In this document: one piece after another, positions 32,000 to 41,789 of the stretch
How positions within the stretch are numbered: the stretch's first letter is position 1
Layout of the letters: each line of letters opens with the position of its first letter
Assembly (NCBI RefSeq): GCF_016461825.1
Contig: NZ_JAEMNU010000037.1
Span: forward strand, 114,034-178,033
Direction of reading: 5' to 3'
From: Rugamonas violacea
GTDB taxonomy: Bacteria; Pseudomonadota; Gammaproteobacteria; Burkholderiales; Burkholderiaceae_D
DNA length: 64,000 nt
The notes under the pieces: model-generated
Seen by the model: the letters and a program-made list of their open reading frames with translations, nothing else
Database searches by the model: none
Told to the model about the DNA's origin: nothing
Made by a program: the position numbers and the translations under genes

Positions 32000-33637
32000 A
32001 TGGAACGACGTGCATTTCTCAACATCAGTAGTTTGGCCCTGGGCAGCATGTTGCTGCCCGCCTTCGGACGCGCCATCGCGGCCGAGGAGCTGCTCAAGCC
32101 GGTGGCCCTGCAGTTCAAGAAAATGCTGGCCGACACCGCGTTGACGGCGGCCACCCAGGCCGGTGCCAGCTATTGCGACGTGCGCGTCGGCCGTTATCTG
32201 AACCAGTTCATCACCACCCGCGACCTGAACATCGAAAACGTCACCAACACCGAGTCGGCCGGGGTCGGCGTGCGCGTCATCGCCAACGGCGCCTACGGCT
32301 TCGCCGCCACCAACGACATGTCGCCCGACGGCGTGGCCGGCGCGGCGCGCCAGGCGGTGGCGATCGCCAAGGCCAACGCCAAATTGGGCGGCGAGCCGGT
32401 GCGCCTGGCGCCGGTGAGCGGCGTCGGCGAGGTGGCCTGGGCCACGCCGTACAAGAAGGATTGGCGCCAGGTCGCCATCAAGGAGAAGACCGAGTTGCTG
32501 ATCGCCGCCAACAAGGCCGGCATGGACGGCGGCGCCAGCTTCATGCAGTCGCTGCTGTTCCAGGTCAACCAGCAGAAGTACTTCGCCTCGACCGACGGCT
32601 CCTACATCGACCAGGACCTGCACCGCCTGTGGATGCCGGTGTTCGCCACCGCCGTCGACAAGACCAGCAACAAGTTCCGCTCGCGCCAGGGCTTGTCCTC
32701 GCCGGTCGGCATGGGCTACGAATACCTCGACGCGCGGCCGGAAGACAAGGTCAAGGCGGCCGGCGGCATCTGCACCCTGTACAAGAACTCCTACGACCTG
32801 ATCGAGGACGCCCGCGCCTGCGGCCAGCAGGCCAAGGCCAAGCTGAGCGCCAAGTCGGTCGAGCCGGGCAAGTACGACCTGGTGCTCAGCCCCGAGCACA
32901 TGTGGCTGACCATCCACGAGTCGGTCGGCCACCCGACGGAACTGGACCGCGTGCTCGGCTACGAGGCCAACTTCGCCGGCACCAGCTTCGCCACGCTGGA
33001 CAAATGGCAGAGCAAAAAATTCAAGTACGGCTCGGAGCTGGTCAACATCGTCGCCGACAAGACCACGCCGGGCTCGCTGGCCAACGTCGGCTACGACGAC
33101 GAGGGCGTGCAGTGCAAGCGCTGGGACATCATCAAGGACGGCATCCTGGTCAACTACCAGGCCACCCGCGACCAGGCCCACATCATCGGCGAGAGCGCCT
33201 CGCACGGCTGCTCCTACGCCGACAACTGGAGCAGCGTGCAGTTCCAGCGCATGCCCAATGTGTCTCTGCAGGCCGGCAAGAAGAAGCTGACCCCGGACGA
33301 GATGATCAAGGACGTCAAGAAGGGCATTTACATCGTCGGCGACGGCTCCTTCTCGATCGACCAGCAACGCTACAACTTCCAGTTCGGCGGCCAGCTGTTC
33401 TACGAGATCAAGGACGGCAAGATCGGTGCGCAATTGGAGGACGTGGCCTACCAGTCCAACACCCAGGAGTTCTGGAACGCCTGCACGGCGATCTGCGATG
33501 AGCGCGACTGGCGCATGGGCGGTTCCTTCTTCGACGGCAAGGGCCAGCCCAGCCAATCGAGCGTGGTGTCGCACGGTTCGAGCACCACCCGCTTCAACGG
33601 CATCAACGTCATCAACACCGCCCGCAAGATCGGCTAA
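32000..33637 (+). CDS. Tat-exported TldD-type metallopeptidase, copy 1
   Basis: A 545-aa TldD/PmbA-family protein. The N-terminus MERRAFLNIS is a twin-arginine motif followed by a hydrophobic stretch and an AIA-AEE type cleavage site, so export in folded form is predicted. The zinc site is intact: HESVGHPTELDR, with HExxxH starting at His306. A C-terminal CDERDWRMGGSFFDG-GQPS segment corresponds to the Cys-containing end of TldD. TldD-TldE pairs degrade unfolded peptides (microcin B17 leader, CcdA in E. coli) in the cytoplasm, so a Tat signal is unusual. ATG at 32000 has GGAG five bases upstream. It starts a ten-gene block. Confidence 0.88.
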   Translation: MERRAFLNISSLALGSMLLPAFGRAIAAEELLKPVALQFKKMLADTALTAATQAGASYCDVRVGRYLNQFITTRDLNIENVTNTESAGVGVRVIANGAYGFAATNDMSPDGVAGAARQAVAIAKANAKLGGEPVRLAPVSGVGEVAWATPYKKDWRQVAIKEKTELLIAANKAGMDGGASFMQSLLFQVNQQKYFASTDGSYIDQDLHRLWMPVFATAVDKTSNKFRSRQGLSSPVGMGYEYLDARPEDKVKAAGGICTLYKNSYDLIEDARACGQQAKAKLSAKSVEPGKYDLVLSPEHMWLTIHESVGHPTELDRVLGYEANFAGTSFATLDKWQSKKFKYGSELVNIVADKTTPGSLANVGYDDEGVQCKRWDIIKDGILVNYQATRDQAHIIGESASHGCSYADNWSSVQFQRMPNVSLQAGKKKLTPDEMIKDVKKGIYIVGDGSFSIDQQRYNFQFGGQLFYEIKDGKIGAQLEDVAYQSNTQEFWNACTAICDERDWRMGGSFFDGKGQPSQSSVVSHGSSTTRFNGINVINTARKIG

Positions 33638-33655
33638 GCCCTGGAGAGTTTCGCG

Positions 33656-34993
33656 ATGAAGAATCTGAATCAAGAAGAAGCGCAACGCATCTGCGCCAAA
33701 GTGCTGGCCTATTCCAAGGGCGACGAGTGCGAGGTCAAGCTGAACGGCAGCCGCAAGGGCAACATCCGCTACGCCCGCAACAGCGTCTCCACCGCCGGCC
33801 TGGTCGAGGACACCCAGTTGTCGGTCGCCGTCTCGTTCGGCAAGAAGCAGGGCGTGGCCACCATCAACGAGTTCGACGACAAGTCGCTGGAGAAGGCGGT
33901 GCGCCGCGCCGAGGACCTGGCCCGCCTGGCGCCGGAGAACCCGGAGTTCATGTCGACGCCGGGCAAGCAGGCCTTCAAGGCCAGCGCCACCTTCAGCGCC
34001 AGCACGGCGGCGATCGATCCCGAGTTCCGCGCCCAGGTGGCCGCCTATAGCATCGAGAACAGCCGCAAGAACCAGTTGGTGGCGGCCGGCTTCTTCGCCG
34101 ACACCACCGCCTTCGAGGCGATCGCCAATTCCAACGGCGTCTGGGGCTACCAGCAGGACACCTCGCTCGACTTCACCGTCACCGTGCGCACCGAGGACGG
34201 CCGCGGCTCCGGCTGGGCCAAGCGCAGCGCCGGCGACGTCGCCAAGTTCGACCCGCGCGAGGCCTCCAACGTGGCCATCGAGAAGGCGCTGCGCTCGGTC
34301 GAGGCGAAGGCGCTGGAGCCGGGCCGCTACACCGTGATCCTGGAGCCGGCGGCCACCTCCGACCTGCTCGGCTACATGTTCAGCGGCTTCGACGCGCGCC
34401 AGGCCGACGAGGGCCGCAGCTTCCTGTCGAAGAAGGGCGGCGGCAACCGCCTGGGCGAGAAGCTGTTCGACCAGCAGGTCAACGTCTGGGCCGACCCGTG
34501 GGACAAGGACGTCGCCGTGCTGCCGTGGGACAGCAACAGCATGCTGGCGCGCGAGCGCATGGACATCATCAAGAACGGCCGCGTCAGCGCGCTGGACTAC
34601 TCGCTGTTCTGGGCCAAGAAGCAGGGCAAGCGCGCCGTCGGCCAGCCGGGCAACATCATCATGGCCGGCTCCAACAAGTCGACCGCCGAGCTGATCGCCA
34701 ACACCAAGAAGGGCGTGCTGGTCACCCGCACCTGGTACATCCGCATGGTCGACCCGCAGTCGGTGCTGCTGACCGGGCTGACGCGCGACGGCACCTTCTA
34801 CATCGAGAACGGCAAGATCAAGCATCCGATCAAGAACTTCCGTTTCAACGAGAGTCCGGTCAGCATGCTCAACAACATCGACGAGTTGGGCCGGCCGGAG
34901 ATCGTCGCCGGCGACGAGTCCAGCTACCAGTTGCTGATCCCGGCGATGAAGGTGCGCGACTTCAACTTCACTTCGCTGTCCGACGCGGTGTAG
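33656..34993 (+). CDS. TldE/PmbA-like protein, copy 1
   Basis: A 445-aa protein of the TldE (PmbA) type, the non-metal half of TldD-TldE proteases; length matches PmbA. It shows RYARNSVSTAG near the N-terminus, FEAIANSNGVWGY, RTEDGRGSGW, LEPGRYTVILEPAA, and a C-terminal NESPVSMLNNIDELG. There is no HExxxH site. It begins 18 bp after the TldD-like gene and has no signal peptide, although its partner carries a Tat signal. It may ride out with the partner as a folded complex, a known Tat behaviour, or stay cytoplasmic. Confidence 0.87.
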   Translation: MKNLNQEEAQRICAKVLAYSKGDECEVKLNGSRKGNIRYARNSVSTAGLVEDTQLSVAVSFGKKQGVATINEFDDKSLEKAVRRAEDLARLAPENPEFMSTPGKQAFKASATFSASTAAIDPEFRAQVAAYSIENSRKNQLVAAGFFADTTAFEAIANSNGVWGYQQDTSLDFTVTVRTEDGRGSGWAKRSAGDVAKFDPREASNVAIEKALRSVEAKALEPGRYTVILEPAATSDLLGYMFSGFDARQADEGRSFLSKKGGGNRLGEKLFDQQVNVWADPWDKDVAVLPWDSNSMLARERMDIIKNGRVSALDYSLFWAKKQGKRAVGQPGNIIMAGSNKSTAELIANTKKGVLVTRTWYIRMVDPQSVLLTGLTRDGTFYIENGKIKHPIKNFRFNESPVSMLNNIDELGRPEIVAGDESSYQLLIPAMKVRDFNFTSLSDAV

Positions 34994-35040
34994 AAAACGG
35001 CGCGCCGGTGCGCCCGCACACCCCAGCGACGTAAAGCTGG

Positions 35041-35067
35041 GGACGGACCCGCTGGGTCCGTCCCCGG
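35041..35067. repeat. Palindromic element, copy 1
   Basis: A 12-bp perfect stem GGGGACGGACCC / GGGTCCGTCCCC with a GCT loop, followed by GGGTTTT. It is nested inside an outer 8-bp inverted repeat ACACCCCA (35020-35027) / TGGGGTGT (35079-35086). A second copy lies at 45499-45525. It may work as a terminator or mRNA-processing element between the two TldD/TldE pairs. Confidence 0.85.
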
Positions 35068-35148
35068 GTTTTGCCGTGGGGTGTAAGCAGCGCACCGGCC
35101 CGCCGGCAGCACCCCAAACACCCCAACAAATCAGCAACAGGAGTCAAA

Positions 35149-36786
35149 GTGGAACGACGTTCATTTCTCAAAATAAGTGCGGCGACGGGCGGCGCCATGC
35201 TGGTGCCGGTGTTCGGCAACGCCATCGCCGCCGAGGAGCTGCTCAAGCCGATGGAGGTGCGCTTCAAGAAGAGCCTGGCCGACGCCGCGCTGAACGCCGC
35301 CAGCAAGGCCGGCGCCAGCTACTGCGACGTGCGCATCGGCCGCTACATGAACCAGTTCATCACCACGCGTGAGCTGAACGTGGAAAATATCGTCAACACC
35401 GAATCGTCCGGCGTCGGCGTGCGCGTCATCGCCAACGGCGCCTACGGCTTCGCCGCCACCAACGACATGTCGGCCGACGGCGTGGCCGGCGCGGCGCGGT
35501 TGGCGGTGTCCATCGCCAAGGCCAACGCCAAGCTGGGCGGCGAGCCGGTGCGCCTGGCGCCGGTGAGCGGCGTCGGCGAGGTGGCCTGGGCCACGCCGTT
35601 CAAAAAGGATTGGCGCATGGTCGCCATCAAGGAGAAGGCCGAGCTGCTGATCGCCGCCAACAAGGCCGGCATGGACGCCGGCGCCAGCTTCATGCAGGCC
35701 ATGCTGTTCCAGGTCAACCAGCAGAAGTACTTCGCCTCCACCGACGGCTCCTACATCGACCAGGACATCCACCGCCTGTGGGCGCCGTTCACCGCCACCG
35801 CCGTCGACAAGGCCAGCAACCGTTTCCGCACCCGCGACGGCCTGTCCTCGCCGGCCAGCATGGGCTACGAGTTCTTCGACGCGCGGCCGGAGCACAAGCT
35901 GCGCGCCGCCGGCGGCGTCACCACCTTGTACCGCGGCGGCTACGACCTGGTGGAGGACGCCCGCGCCGCCGGCCGCCAGGCGCGCGAGAAGCTCGGCGCC
36001 AAGTCGGTCGAGCCGGGCAAGTACGACCTGGTGCTCAGCCCCGAGCACCTGTTCCTGACCATCCACGAGTCGGTCGGCCACGCCACCGAACTCGATCGCG
36101 TGCTCGGCTACGAGGCCAACTACGCCGGCACCAGCTTCGCCACGCTGGACAAGTGGCAGAGTAAAAAATTCAAGTACGGTTCGGAGCTGGTCAACGTGGT
36201 CGCCGACAAGACCACGCCCGGTTCGCTGGGCCACGTCGGCTACGACGACGAGGGCGTCGCCGCCAAGCGCTGGGACCTGATCAAGGACGGCATCCTGGTC
36301 AACTACCAGGCCACGCGCGACCAGGCCCACATCATCGGCGAGACGGCCTCGCACGGCTGCTCCTACGCCGACAGCTGGAGCAGCGTGCAGTTCCAGCGCA
36401 TGCCCAATGTGTCGCTGGCGGCCGGCAAGAAGCCGCTGACGCCGGACGAGATGGTCAAGGACGTCAAGAAGGGCATCTACATCCTCGGTCGCGGCTCGTT
36501 CTCGATCGACCAGCAGCGCTACAACTTCCAGTTCGGCGGCCAGTTGTACTACGAGATCAAGGACGGCAAGATCGGCGCGCCGTTGGAGGACGTGGCCTAC
36601 CAGTCGAACACCCAGGAGTTCTGGAACGCCTGCTCGGCGCTGTGCGACGAGCGCGATTGGCGCATGGGCGGCTCCTTCTTCGACGGCAAGGGCCAGCCCA
36701 GCCAAGTCAGCGCCGTGTCGCACGGGTCGAGCACCACGCGCTTCAACGCCATCAATGTGATCAACACCGCTCGCAAGATCGGCTAA
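35149..36786 (+). CDS. Tat-exported TldD-type metallopeptidase, copy 2
   Basis: A 545-aa paralogue of the gene at 32000, with exactly the same length. The Tat motif is closer to consensus (MERRSFLKIS). The zinc site is HESVGHATELDR with His306 at the same position as in copy 1, and the Cys-containing C-terminal segment is kept. Long blocks are identical between copies (for example KFKYGSELVN and YNFQFGGQL), while substitutions are spread out, as for an older duplication in which both copies stay under selection. The start is GTG at 35149 with AGGAG six bases upstream; no ATG fits. Confidence 0.88.
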   Translation: MERRSFLKISAATGGAMLVPVFGNAIAAEELLKPMEVRFKKSLADAALNAASKAGASYCDVRIGRYMNQFITTRELNVENIVNTESSGVGVRVIANGAYGFAATNDMSADGVAGAARLAVSIAKANAKLGGEPVRLAPVSGVGEVAWATPFKKDWRMVAIKEKAELLIAANKAGMDAGASFMQAMLFQVNQQKYFASTDGSYIDQDIHRLWAPFTATAVDKASNRFRTRDGLSSPASMGYEFFDARPEHKLRAAGGVTTLYRGGYDLVEDARAAGRQAREKLGAKSVEPGKYDLVLSPEHLFLTIHESVGHATELDRVLGYEANYAGTSFATLDKWQSKKFKYGSELVNVVADKTTPGSLGHVGYDDEGVAAKRWDLIKDGILVNYQATRDQAHIIGETASHGCSYADSWSSVQFQRMPNVSLAAGKKPLTPDEMVKDVKKGIYILGRGSFSIDQQRYNFQFGGQLYYEIKDGKIGAPLEDVAYQSNTQEFWNACSALCDERDWRMGGSFFDGKGQPSQVSAVSHGSSTTRFNAINVINTARKIG

Positions 36787-36794
36787 GGGACAAA

Positions 36795-38132
36795 ATGAAA
36801 CAGCTGAACCAGGAAGAAGCCAAACGTATCAGCGACAAGGTGATCGCCCTGTCGCGCGCCGACGAGTGCCGCGTCTCGATCAGCGGCAACCGCAACGGCA
36901 ATATCCGCTACGCCCGCAACAGCGTCTCCACCTCCGGCGTGGTGGACAACACCCAGCTCAGCGTCAGCGTCGCTTTCGGCAAGCGCCAGGGCACCGCCTC
37001 GGTCAACGAGTTCGACGACCAGTCGCTGGAAAAGGCGGTGCGCCGCGCCGAGGACGTGGCGCGGCTGGCGCCGGAGAATCCGGAGTTCCAGCCGGCCATC
37101 AAGCAGCAGCAGTACAAAGCCTCGTCGACCTATAGCGCGGCGACCGCCGCCATCGACCCGGACTTCCGCGCCGAGGTGGCGGCGCACAGCATCAACGCCG
37201 CGCGCAAGCACAATCTGGTGGCGGCCGGCTTCTTCTCCGACACCACCGGCTTCGAGGCGGTGGCCAATTCGAACGGCTTGTTCGGCTACCAGGAGTTGAG
37301 CAACCTGGGCTTCACCGTCACCACCCGCACCGAGGACGGCCGTGGCTCCGGCTGGGTCACCCGCTCGGCCAACGACGCCGCCAAGTTCGATGTGCGCGAG
37401 GCTTCGGCCGTGGCCATCGACAAGGCGCTGCGCTCGGTCGAGGCGAAGGCGCTGGAGCCGGGCCGCTACACGGTGATCCTGGAGCCGGCCGCGACGTCGG
37501 AGCTGATCGGCCGCATGTTCGGCGCCTTCGATGCGCGCCAGGCCGACGAAGGCCGCAGCTTCCTGTCGAAGAAGGGCGGCGGCAACCGCCTGGGCGAGAA
37601 GCTGTTCGACCAGCAGGTCAACGTCTGGGCCGACCCGTGGGACAAGGACGTGCCGGTGCTGGCCTGGGACGGCCAGTCGATGCTGCCGCGCGAGCGCACC
37701 AGCGTGATCAAGGACGGCCGCATCGAGGCGCTCGACTACAGCCTGTTCTGGGCCGCCAAGCAGGGCAAGCGCGCCAGCGGCCGGCATGGCAATATGATCA
37801 TGTCGGGCGGCGGCAAGTCGACCGAGGAGCTGATCGCCTCGACCAAGAAGGGCATCCTGGTGACCCGCACCTGGTACATCCGCCAAGTCGATCCGCAATC
37901 GCTGCTGCTGACCGGCTTGACGCGCGACGGCACCTTCTACATCGAGAACGGCAAGATCAAACACCCGGTGAAGAACTTCCGCTTCAACGAGAGCCCGGTG
38001 TCGATGCTCAACAACATCGAGGAGCTGGGCAAGCCGGTGGTGATCGGCGGCGACGAGGTGCGCTACCAGATGTTGATCCCGCCGATGAAGGTGCGCGACT
38101 TCAATTTCACCTCCTTGTCGGACGCGGTGTAG
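36795..38132 (+). CDS. TldE/PmbA-like protein, copy 2
   Basis: A 445-aa paralogue of the gene at 33656, again of identical length, without a metal motif or signal peptide. Shared blocks include RYARNSVSTS, DEGRSFLSKKGGGNRLG and KVRDFNFTSLSDAV. The gap to the preceding TldD-like gene is only 8 bp, and AAGGGA precedes the ATG. Together with copy 1, the two pairs (32000-34993 and 35149-38132) form a 3-kb tandem duplication, so two hetero-oligomers or mixed complexes could form. Confidence 0.87.
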   Translation: MKQLNQEEAKRISDKVIALSRADECRVSISGNRNGNIRYARNSVSTSGVVDNTQLSVSVAFGKRQGTASVNEFDDQSLEKAVRRAEDVARLAPENPEFQPAIKQQQYKASSTYSAATAAIDPDFRAEVAAHSINAARKHNLVAAGFFSDTTGFEAVANSNGLFGYQELSNLGFTVTTRTEDGRGSGWVTRSANDAAKFDVREASAVAIDKALRSVEAKALEPGRYTVILEPAATSELIGRMFGAFDARQADEGRSFLSKKGGGNRLGEKLFDQQVNVWADPWDKDVPVLAWDGQSMLPRERTSVIKDGRIEALDYSLFWAAKQGKRASGRHGNMIMSGGGKSTEELIASTKKGILVTRTWYIRQVDPQSLLLTGLTRDGTFYIENGKIKHPVKNFRFNESPVSMLNNIEELGKPVVIGGDEVRYQMLIPPMKVRDFNFTSLSDAV

Positions 38133-38139
38133 TTCGCCC

Positions 38140-38760
38140 ATGGCCAGCTACGACTTCTACTTCACGCGCCTGACCTACGAGTCGGGCGACTGGGACGTGG
38201 ATATCCGGATGCCGAGCAATGTGCTCAATTCCCTGGTCGAGTACACCACCCTGCGCGTCGATCCGGTGGAGCGGATCGTCGCGCTGTCCGACCCGAAGAT
38301 GCTGGAGGCGCCGTTCTGCTATTTCGCCGGCCACAAGCTGGTGCAGTTCAGCGCCGCCGAACGCAAGAACCTGGAGCGCTACGTCAAGGGCGGCGGTTTC
38401 CTTTTCGTCGACGACTGCAACCACGACATCGACGGCCTGTTTGCCAAGTCCTTCGAGGCCGAGCTGGCGCGCATCTTCGGCGCCAAGGCGCTGCACAAGA
38501 TCGCCAACAACCATCCGCTGTATTCGAGCTTCTTCCATTTCGACGGCCCGCCCAACACCAGCGTGGAGCTGAACGGCTGGGGCGACGACCTGGTGCACGA
38601 TTATCTGAAGGCGATCGAGGTGGGCGGCCGGTTGCGGCTTTTGTACAGCAACAAGGACTACGGTTGCGAGTGGGACTACGACTTCCGCAACAAGCGCTGG
38701 CTGGTCATCGATAACACCCGCTTCGCCGTCAACATCATTCAATACGCATTGGGAGCCTGA
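38140..38760 (+). CDS. DUF4159 family protein
   Basis: A 206-aa protein matching the DUF4159 type: FYFTRLTYESGDWDVD at the start, LERYVKGGGFLFVDDC in the centre and NKRWLVIDNTRFAVNII at the end. The domain is related to the glutamine-amidotransferase-like folds and is often fused to, or next to, BatA-like and MoxR genes. No signal peptide or membrane helix is seen. It begins 7 bp after the TldE-like gene and ends 2 bp before moxR, so it belongs to the same transcript. The biochemical role of the family is not known to me. Confidence 0.75.
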   Translation: MASYDFYFTRLTYESGDWDVDIRMPSNVLNSLVEYTTLRVDPVERIVALSDPKMLEAPFCYFAGHKLVQFSAAERKNLERYVKGGGFLFVDDCNHDIDGLFAKSFEAELARIFGAKALHKIANNHPLYSSFFHFDGPPNTSVELNGWGDDLVHDYLKAIEVGGRLRLLYSNKDYGCEWDYDFRNKRWLVIDNTRFAVNIIQYALGA

Positions 38761-38762
38761 TA

Positions 38763-39785
<1,023 letters not shown>

Positions 39786-39792
39786 GGGCGGC

Positions 39793-40686
39793 ATGCTGCA
39801 AACGTCGGCCCTGATGGCGCACGCCACCGATCTGAACCTGATCATCCGCCATGTGCTGGCCGGTCTCGGCCACGGCATGCACGCCGGCCGCGAGCGCGGC
39901 GCCGGCGTCGAGTTCTCCGAGTACCGCGCCTACGCGCCGGGCGACGAGTGGCGCCGGGTCGACTGGAAGCTGCTGGCGCGGGCCGACCGCTACTACGTGC
40001 GCGAGGCCGAACGCGACAGCCACGTCGCCGTCTGGCTGTGGCTGGACGCCAGCGCCTCGATGGCCGAGCCTAGCCGCCAGACGGCGGGGCTCGACAAGCT
40101 GTGGTACGCCCGCACCATGCTGGCCTGCCTGGCCGCCGTGGCGCAGCGCCAGGGCGACGCCTTCGGCCTGGTGGTGTGCGGCGGCGGCCGCGTCGAGTTC
40201 ACCCCGGCCGGGCGCGGACCGCGCCAGTTGCAGCGCGTGCTGGCGCAACTGGCCCGCGTCACGGCGCAGGGCGCGCTGCCGGACGAGGCGACCTTGCGCG
40301 CCAATCTGCACTTCGCCCGCGCCCCCAGCCTGATTTTCGCCGCCAGCGATTTCCTGGAGTGGCCGTCGCCGCTGAGCGAGGCGCTGCTGCGTCTGCGCCA
40401 TCTACAGCATGACGTGCGCGTCCTGGCGCTGCGCACCCAGGCCGAGGTGGACGCCAGCTTCAAGGCCGGCGCCGGCTACCGCGATCCGGAGCGGGCCGAC
40501 GGCCTGCACCGCATGGGCCAGGCCGAGCGCGAAGCCTACCGGCAGGCGCTGGCCAGCCACTTCGAGGCGATGGCCACCAGCTGCCGCCAGCACGACATCG
40601 TGCGCTGCGAGGCGCGCATCGAGCAGCCGCTGGCGCTGGTGCTGCGCAGTTGGGTGCAACTGGCGGGGGCGCGCGCAAGATGTTGA
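39793..40686 (+). CDS. DUF58 family protein, MoxR partner
   Basis: A 297-aa protein with the DUF58 core: [20 protein letters not shown], then [17 protein letters not shown], then a VWA-like strand with a metal-site motif DASAS (DxSxS). DUF58 proteins are regular partners of MoxR ATPases. The start at 39793 has AAGGGCGG upstream. It begins 7 bp after moxR and its 3' end overlaps the BatA-like gene by 7 bp, indicating tight coupling. Confidence 0.88.
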   Translation: MLQTSALMAHATDLNLIIRHVLAGLGHGMHAGRERGAGVEFSEYRAYAPGDEWRRVDWKLLARADRYYVREAERDSHVAVWLWLDASASMAEPSRQTAGLDKLWYARTMLACLAAVAQRQGDAFGLVVCGGGRVEFTPAGRGPRQLQRVLAQLARVTAQGALPDEATLRANLHFARAPSLIFAASDFLEWPSPLSEALLRLRHLQHDVRVLALRTQAEVDASFKAGAGYRDPERADGLHRMGQAEREAYRQALASHFEAMATSCRQHDIVRCEARIEQPLALVLRSWVQLAGARARC

Positions 40687-41789
40687 GTACTCAAGTGTTG
40701 TGGTGGCTGGCACTGCCCGTGCTGCTGCTGCCGATCTGGTGGCACCGGCAAAAGCGCCAGCGCCTGAAGGCCGAGCCGCTGGCCACCGCGCGCTTCCTGC
40801 CGGCCGCCGCGCCCGAACAACTGCGCGTGTGGCGTTGGCGCGAGCTGGTATTGCTGCTGCTGCGCTGCCTGCTGCTGCTGGCGCTGATCGCCTGGCTGGC
40901 CGCCACCGTGCTGCCGTGGCGCGGCGATACCGTATTGCTGGCGCGCGGCGTCGACCAGGTTTGGGCCGGGCAGCGCATCGCCGCCGCCGGCTTCGGCACC
41001 GCCCGCCGCGAGGAGATCGCCGCCGAGGCGCTGCCGCATCTGCTGTCCTGGCTGCGCCAGCACGAGTACCAATGGCGCGCCGACGCGCGCGTGCTGGTGC
41101 TGGCCGGCGTCGGTCAAGTCGCCATGCCGGCGCGCCTGCCGCGCTTCGGCCACGCGGTCCGACTGGAGCTGAAGCCGACATCGGCAATCGTGTCGCCGGA
41201 TGTCGCGGCCCGGGCCGATGCAGTCGCTTCGCCCGCCGCATCGACTTCCGGCGCGCCGGCCGTCGCCGTGGTCGAGCATCGTGTCGCGCTGGCCACCACG
41301 GCGGCGCACGCGCCGGCCTGGCAGGCGCTGTTCGCCGCCTTCAACGCCGGCGCGGACGGCCACTATGTGCTGACCGAAGAACCCGACGCCGCCACCGAAT
41401 TGATCGTCTGGGACCGGCCGCAGTTGCCGCCGCAGGGCTGGCACGCGCCGCTGTGGTGGTTCGGCGCCGGTCCGACACCGCCCGAGCTGGCCGGCGCCCC
41501 GGCGTTGGAGATCAACGGCATCACGCTGCGCTACGCCGACAGCGCGCGCGGCCGCTTGTGGGCCTCGGACGCCTGGCCGGCGCGCGACGCCGAGACGGCG
41601 CGCGCCATCTTCGCCACCTTGCATGCCTTGGACCGCGCCGCGCCGGAGTACCCGGCGCCGGCGCAGGCCTTCGCCGCCGAACGCGGCCTCGGCGTTCCGG
41701 TCGAGGCCAACCCCGCCGCCTGGCTCGGCTGGTTGTTGCTGGCCTTGTTTTCACTGGAACGGATATTCACCCATGCGCGACGCCGCTGA
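40680..41789 (+). CDS. BatA-type N-terminal domain membrane protein
   Basis: A 369-aa inner-membrane protein. The N-terminus (LWWLALPVLLLPIWWH...FLPAAAPEQLRVWRWRELVLLLLR) is the two-helix BatA/'aerotolerance' N-terminal domain. A long periplasmic part follows, without a recognised VWA domain, and a last helix AWLGWLLLALFSLERIF closes the protein. In related clusters this protein is the membrane anchor for MoxR/DUF58 systems. It overlaps the upstream gene by 7 bp and the downstream DUF4175 gene by 17 bp. Confidence 0.8.
   Translation: MLSTQVLWWLALPVLLLPIWWHRQKRQRLKAEPLATARFLPAAAPEQLRVWRWRELVLLLLRCLLLLALIAWLAATVLPWRGDTVLLARGVDQVWAGQRIAAAGFGTARREEIAAEALPHLLSWLRQHEYQWRADARVLVLAGVGQVAMPARLPRFGHAVRLELKPTSAIVSPDVAARADAVASPAASTSGAPAVAVVEHRVALATTAAHAPAWQALFAAFNAGADGHYVLTEEPDAATELIVWDRPQLPPQGWHAPLWWFGAGPTPPELAGAPALEINGITLRYADSARGRLWASDAWPARDAETARAIFATLHALDRAAPEYPAPAQAFAAERGLGVPVEANPAAWLGWLLLALFSLERIFTHARRR

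Noticed and set aside
31844-35137. Minus-strand open frame of about 1,100 codons opposite the first TldD/TldE pair
   Set aside because: Low-complexity Val/Gly/Ala/Leu translation with no motifs; the plus strand encodes intact TldD and TldE homologues.
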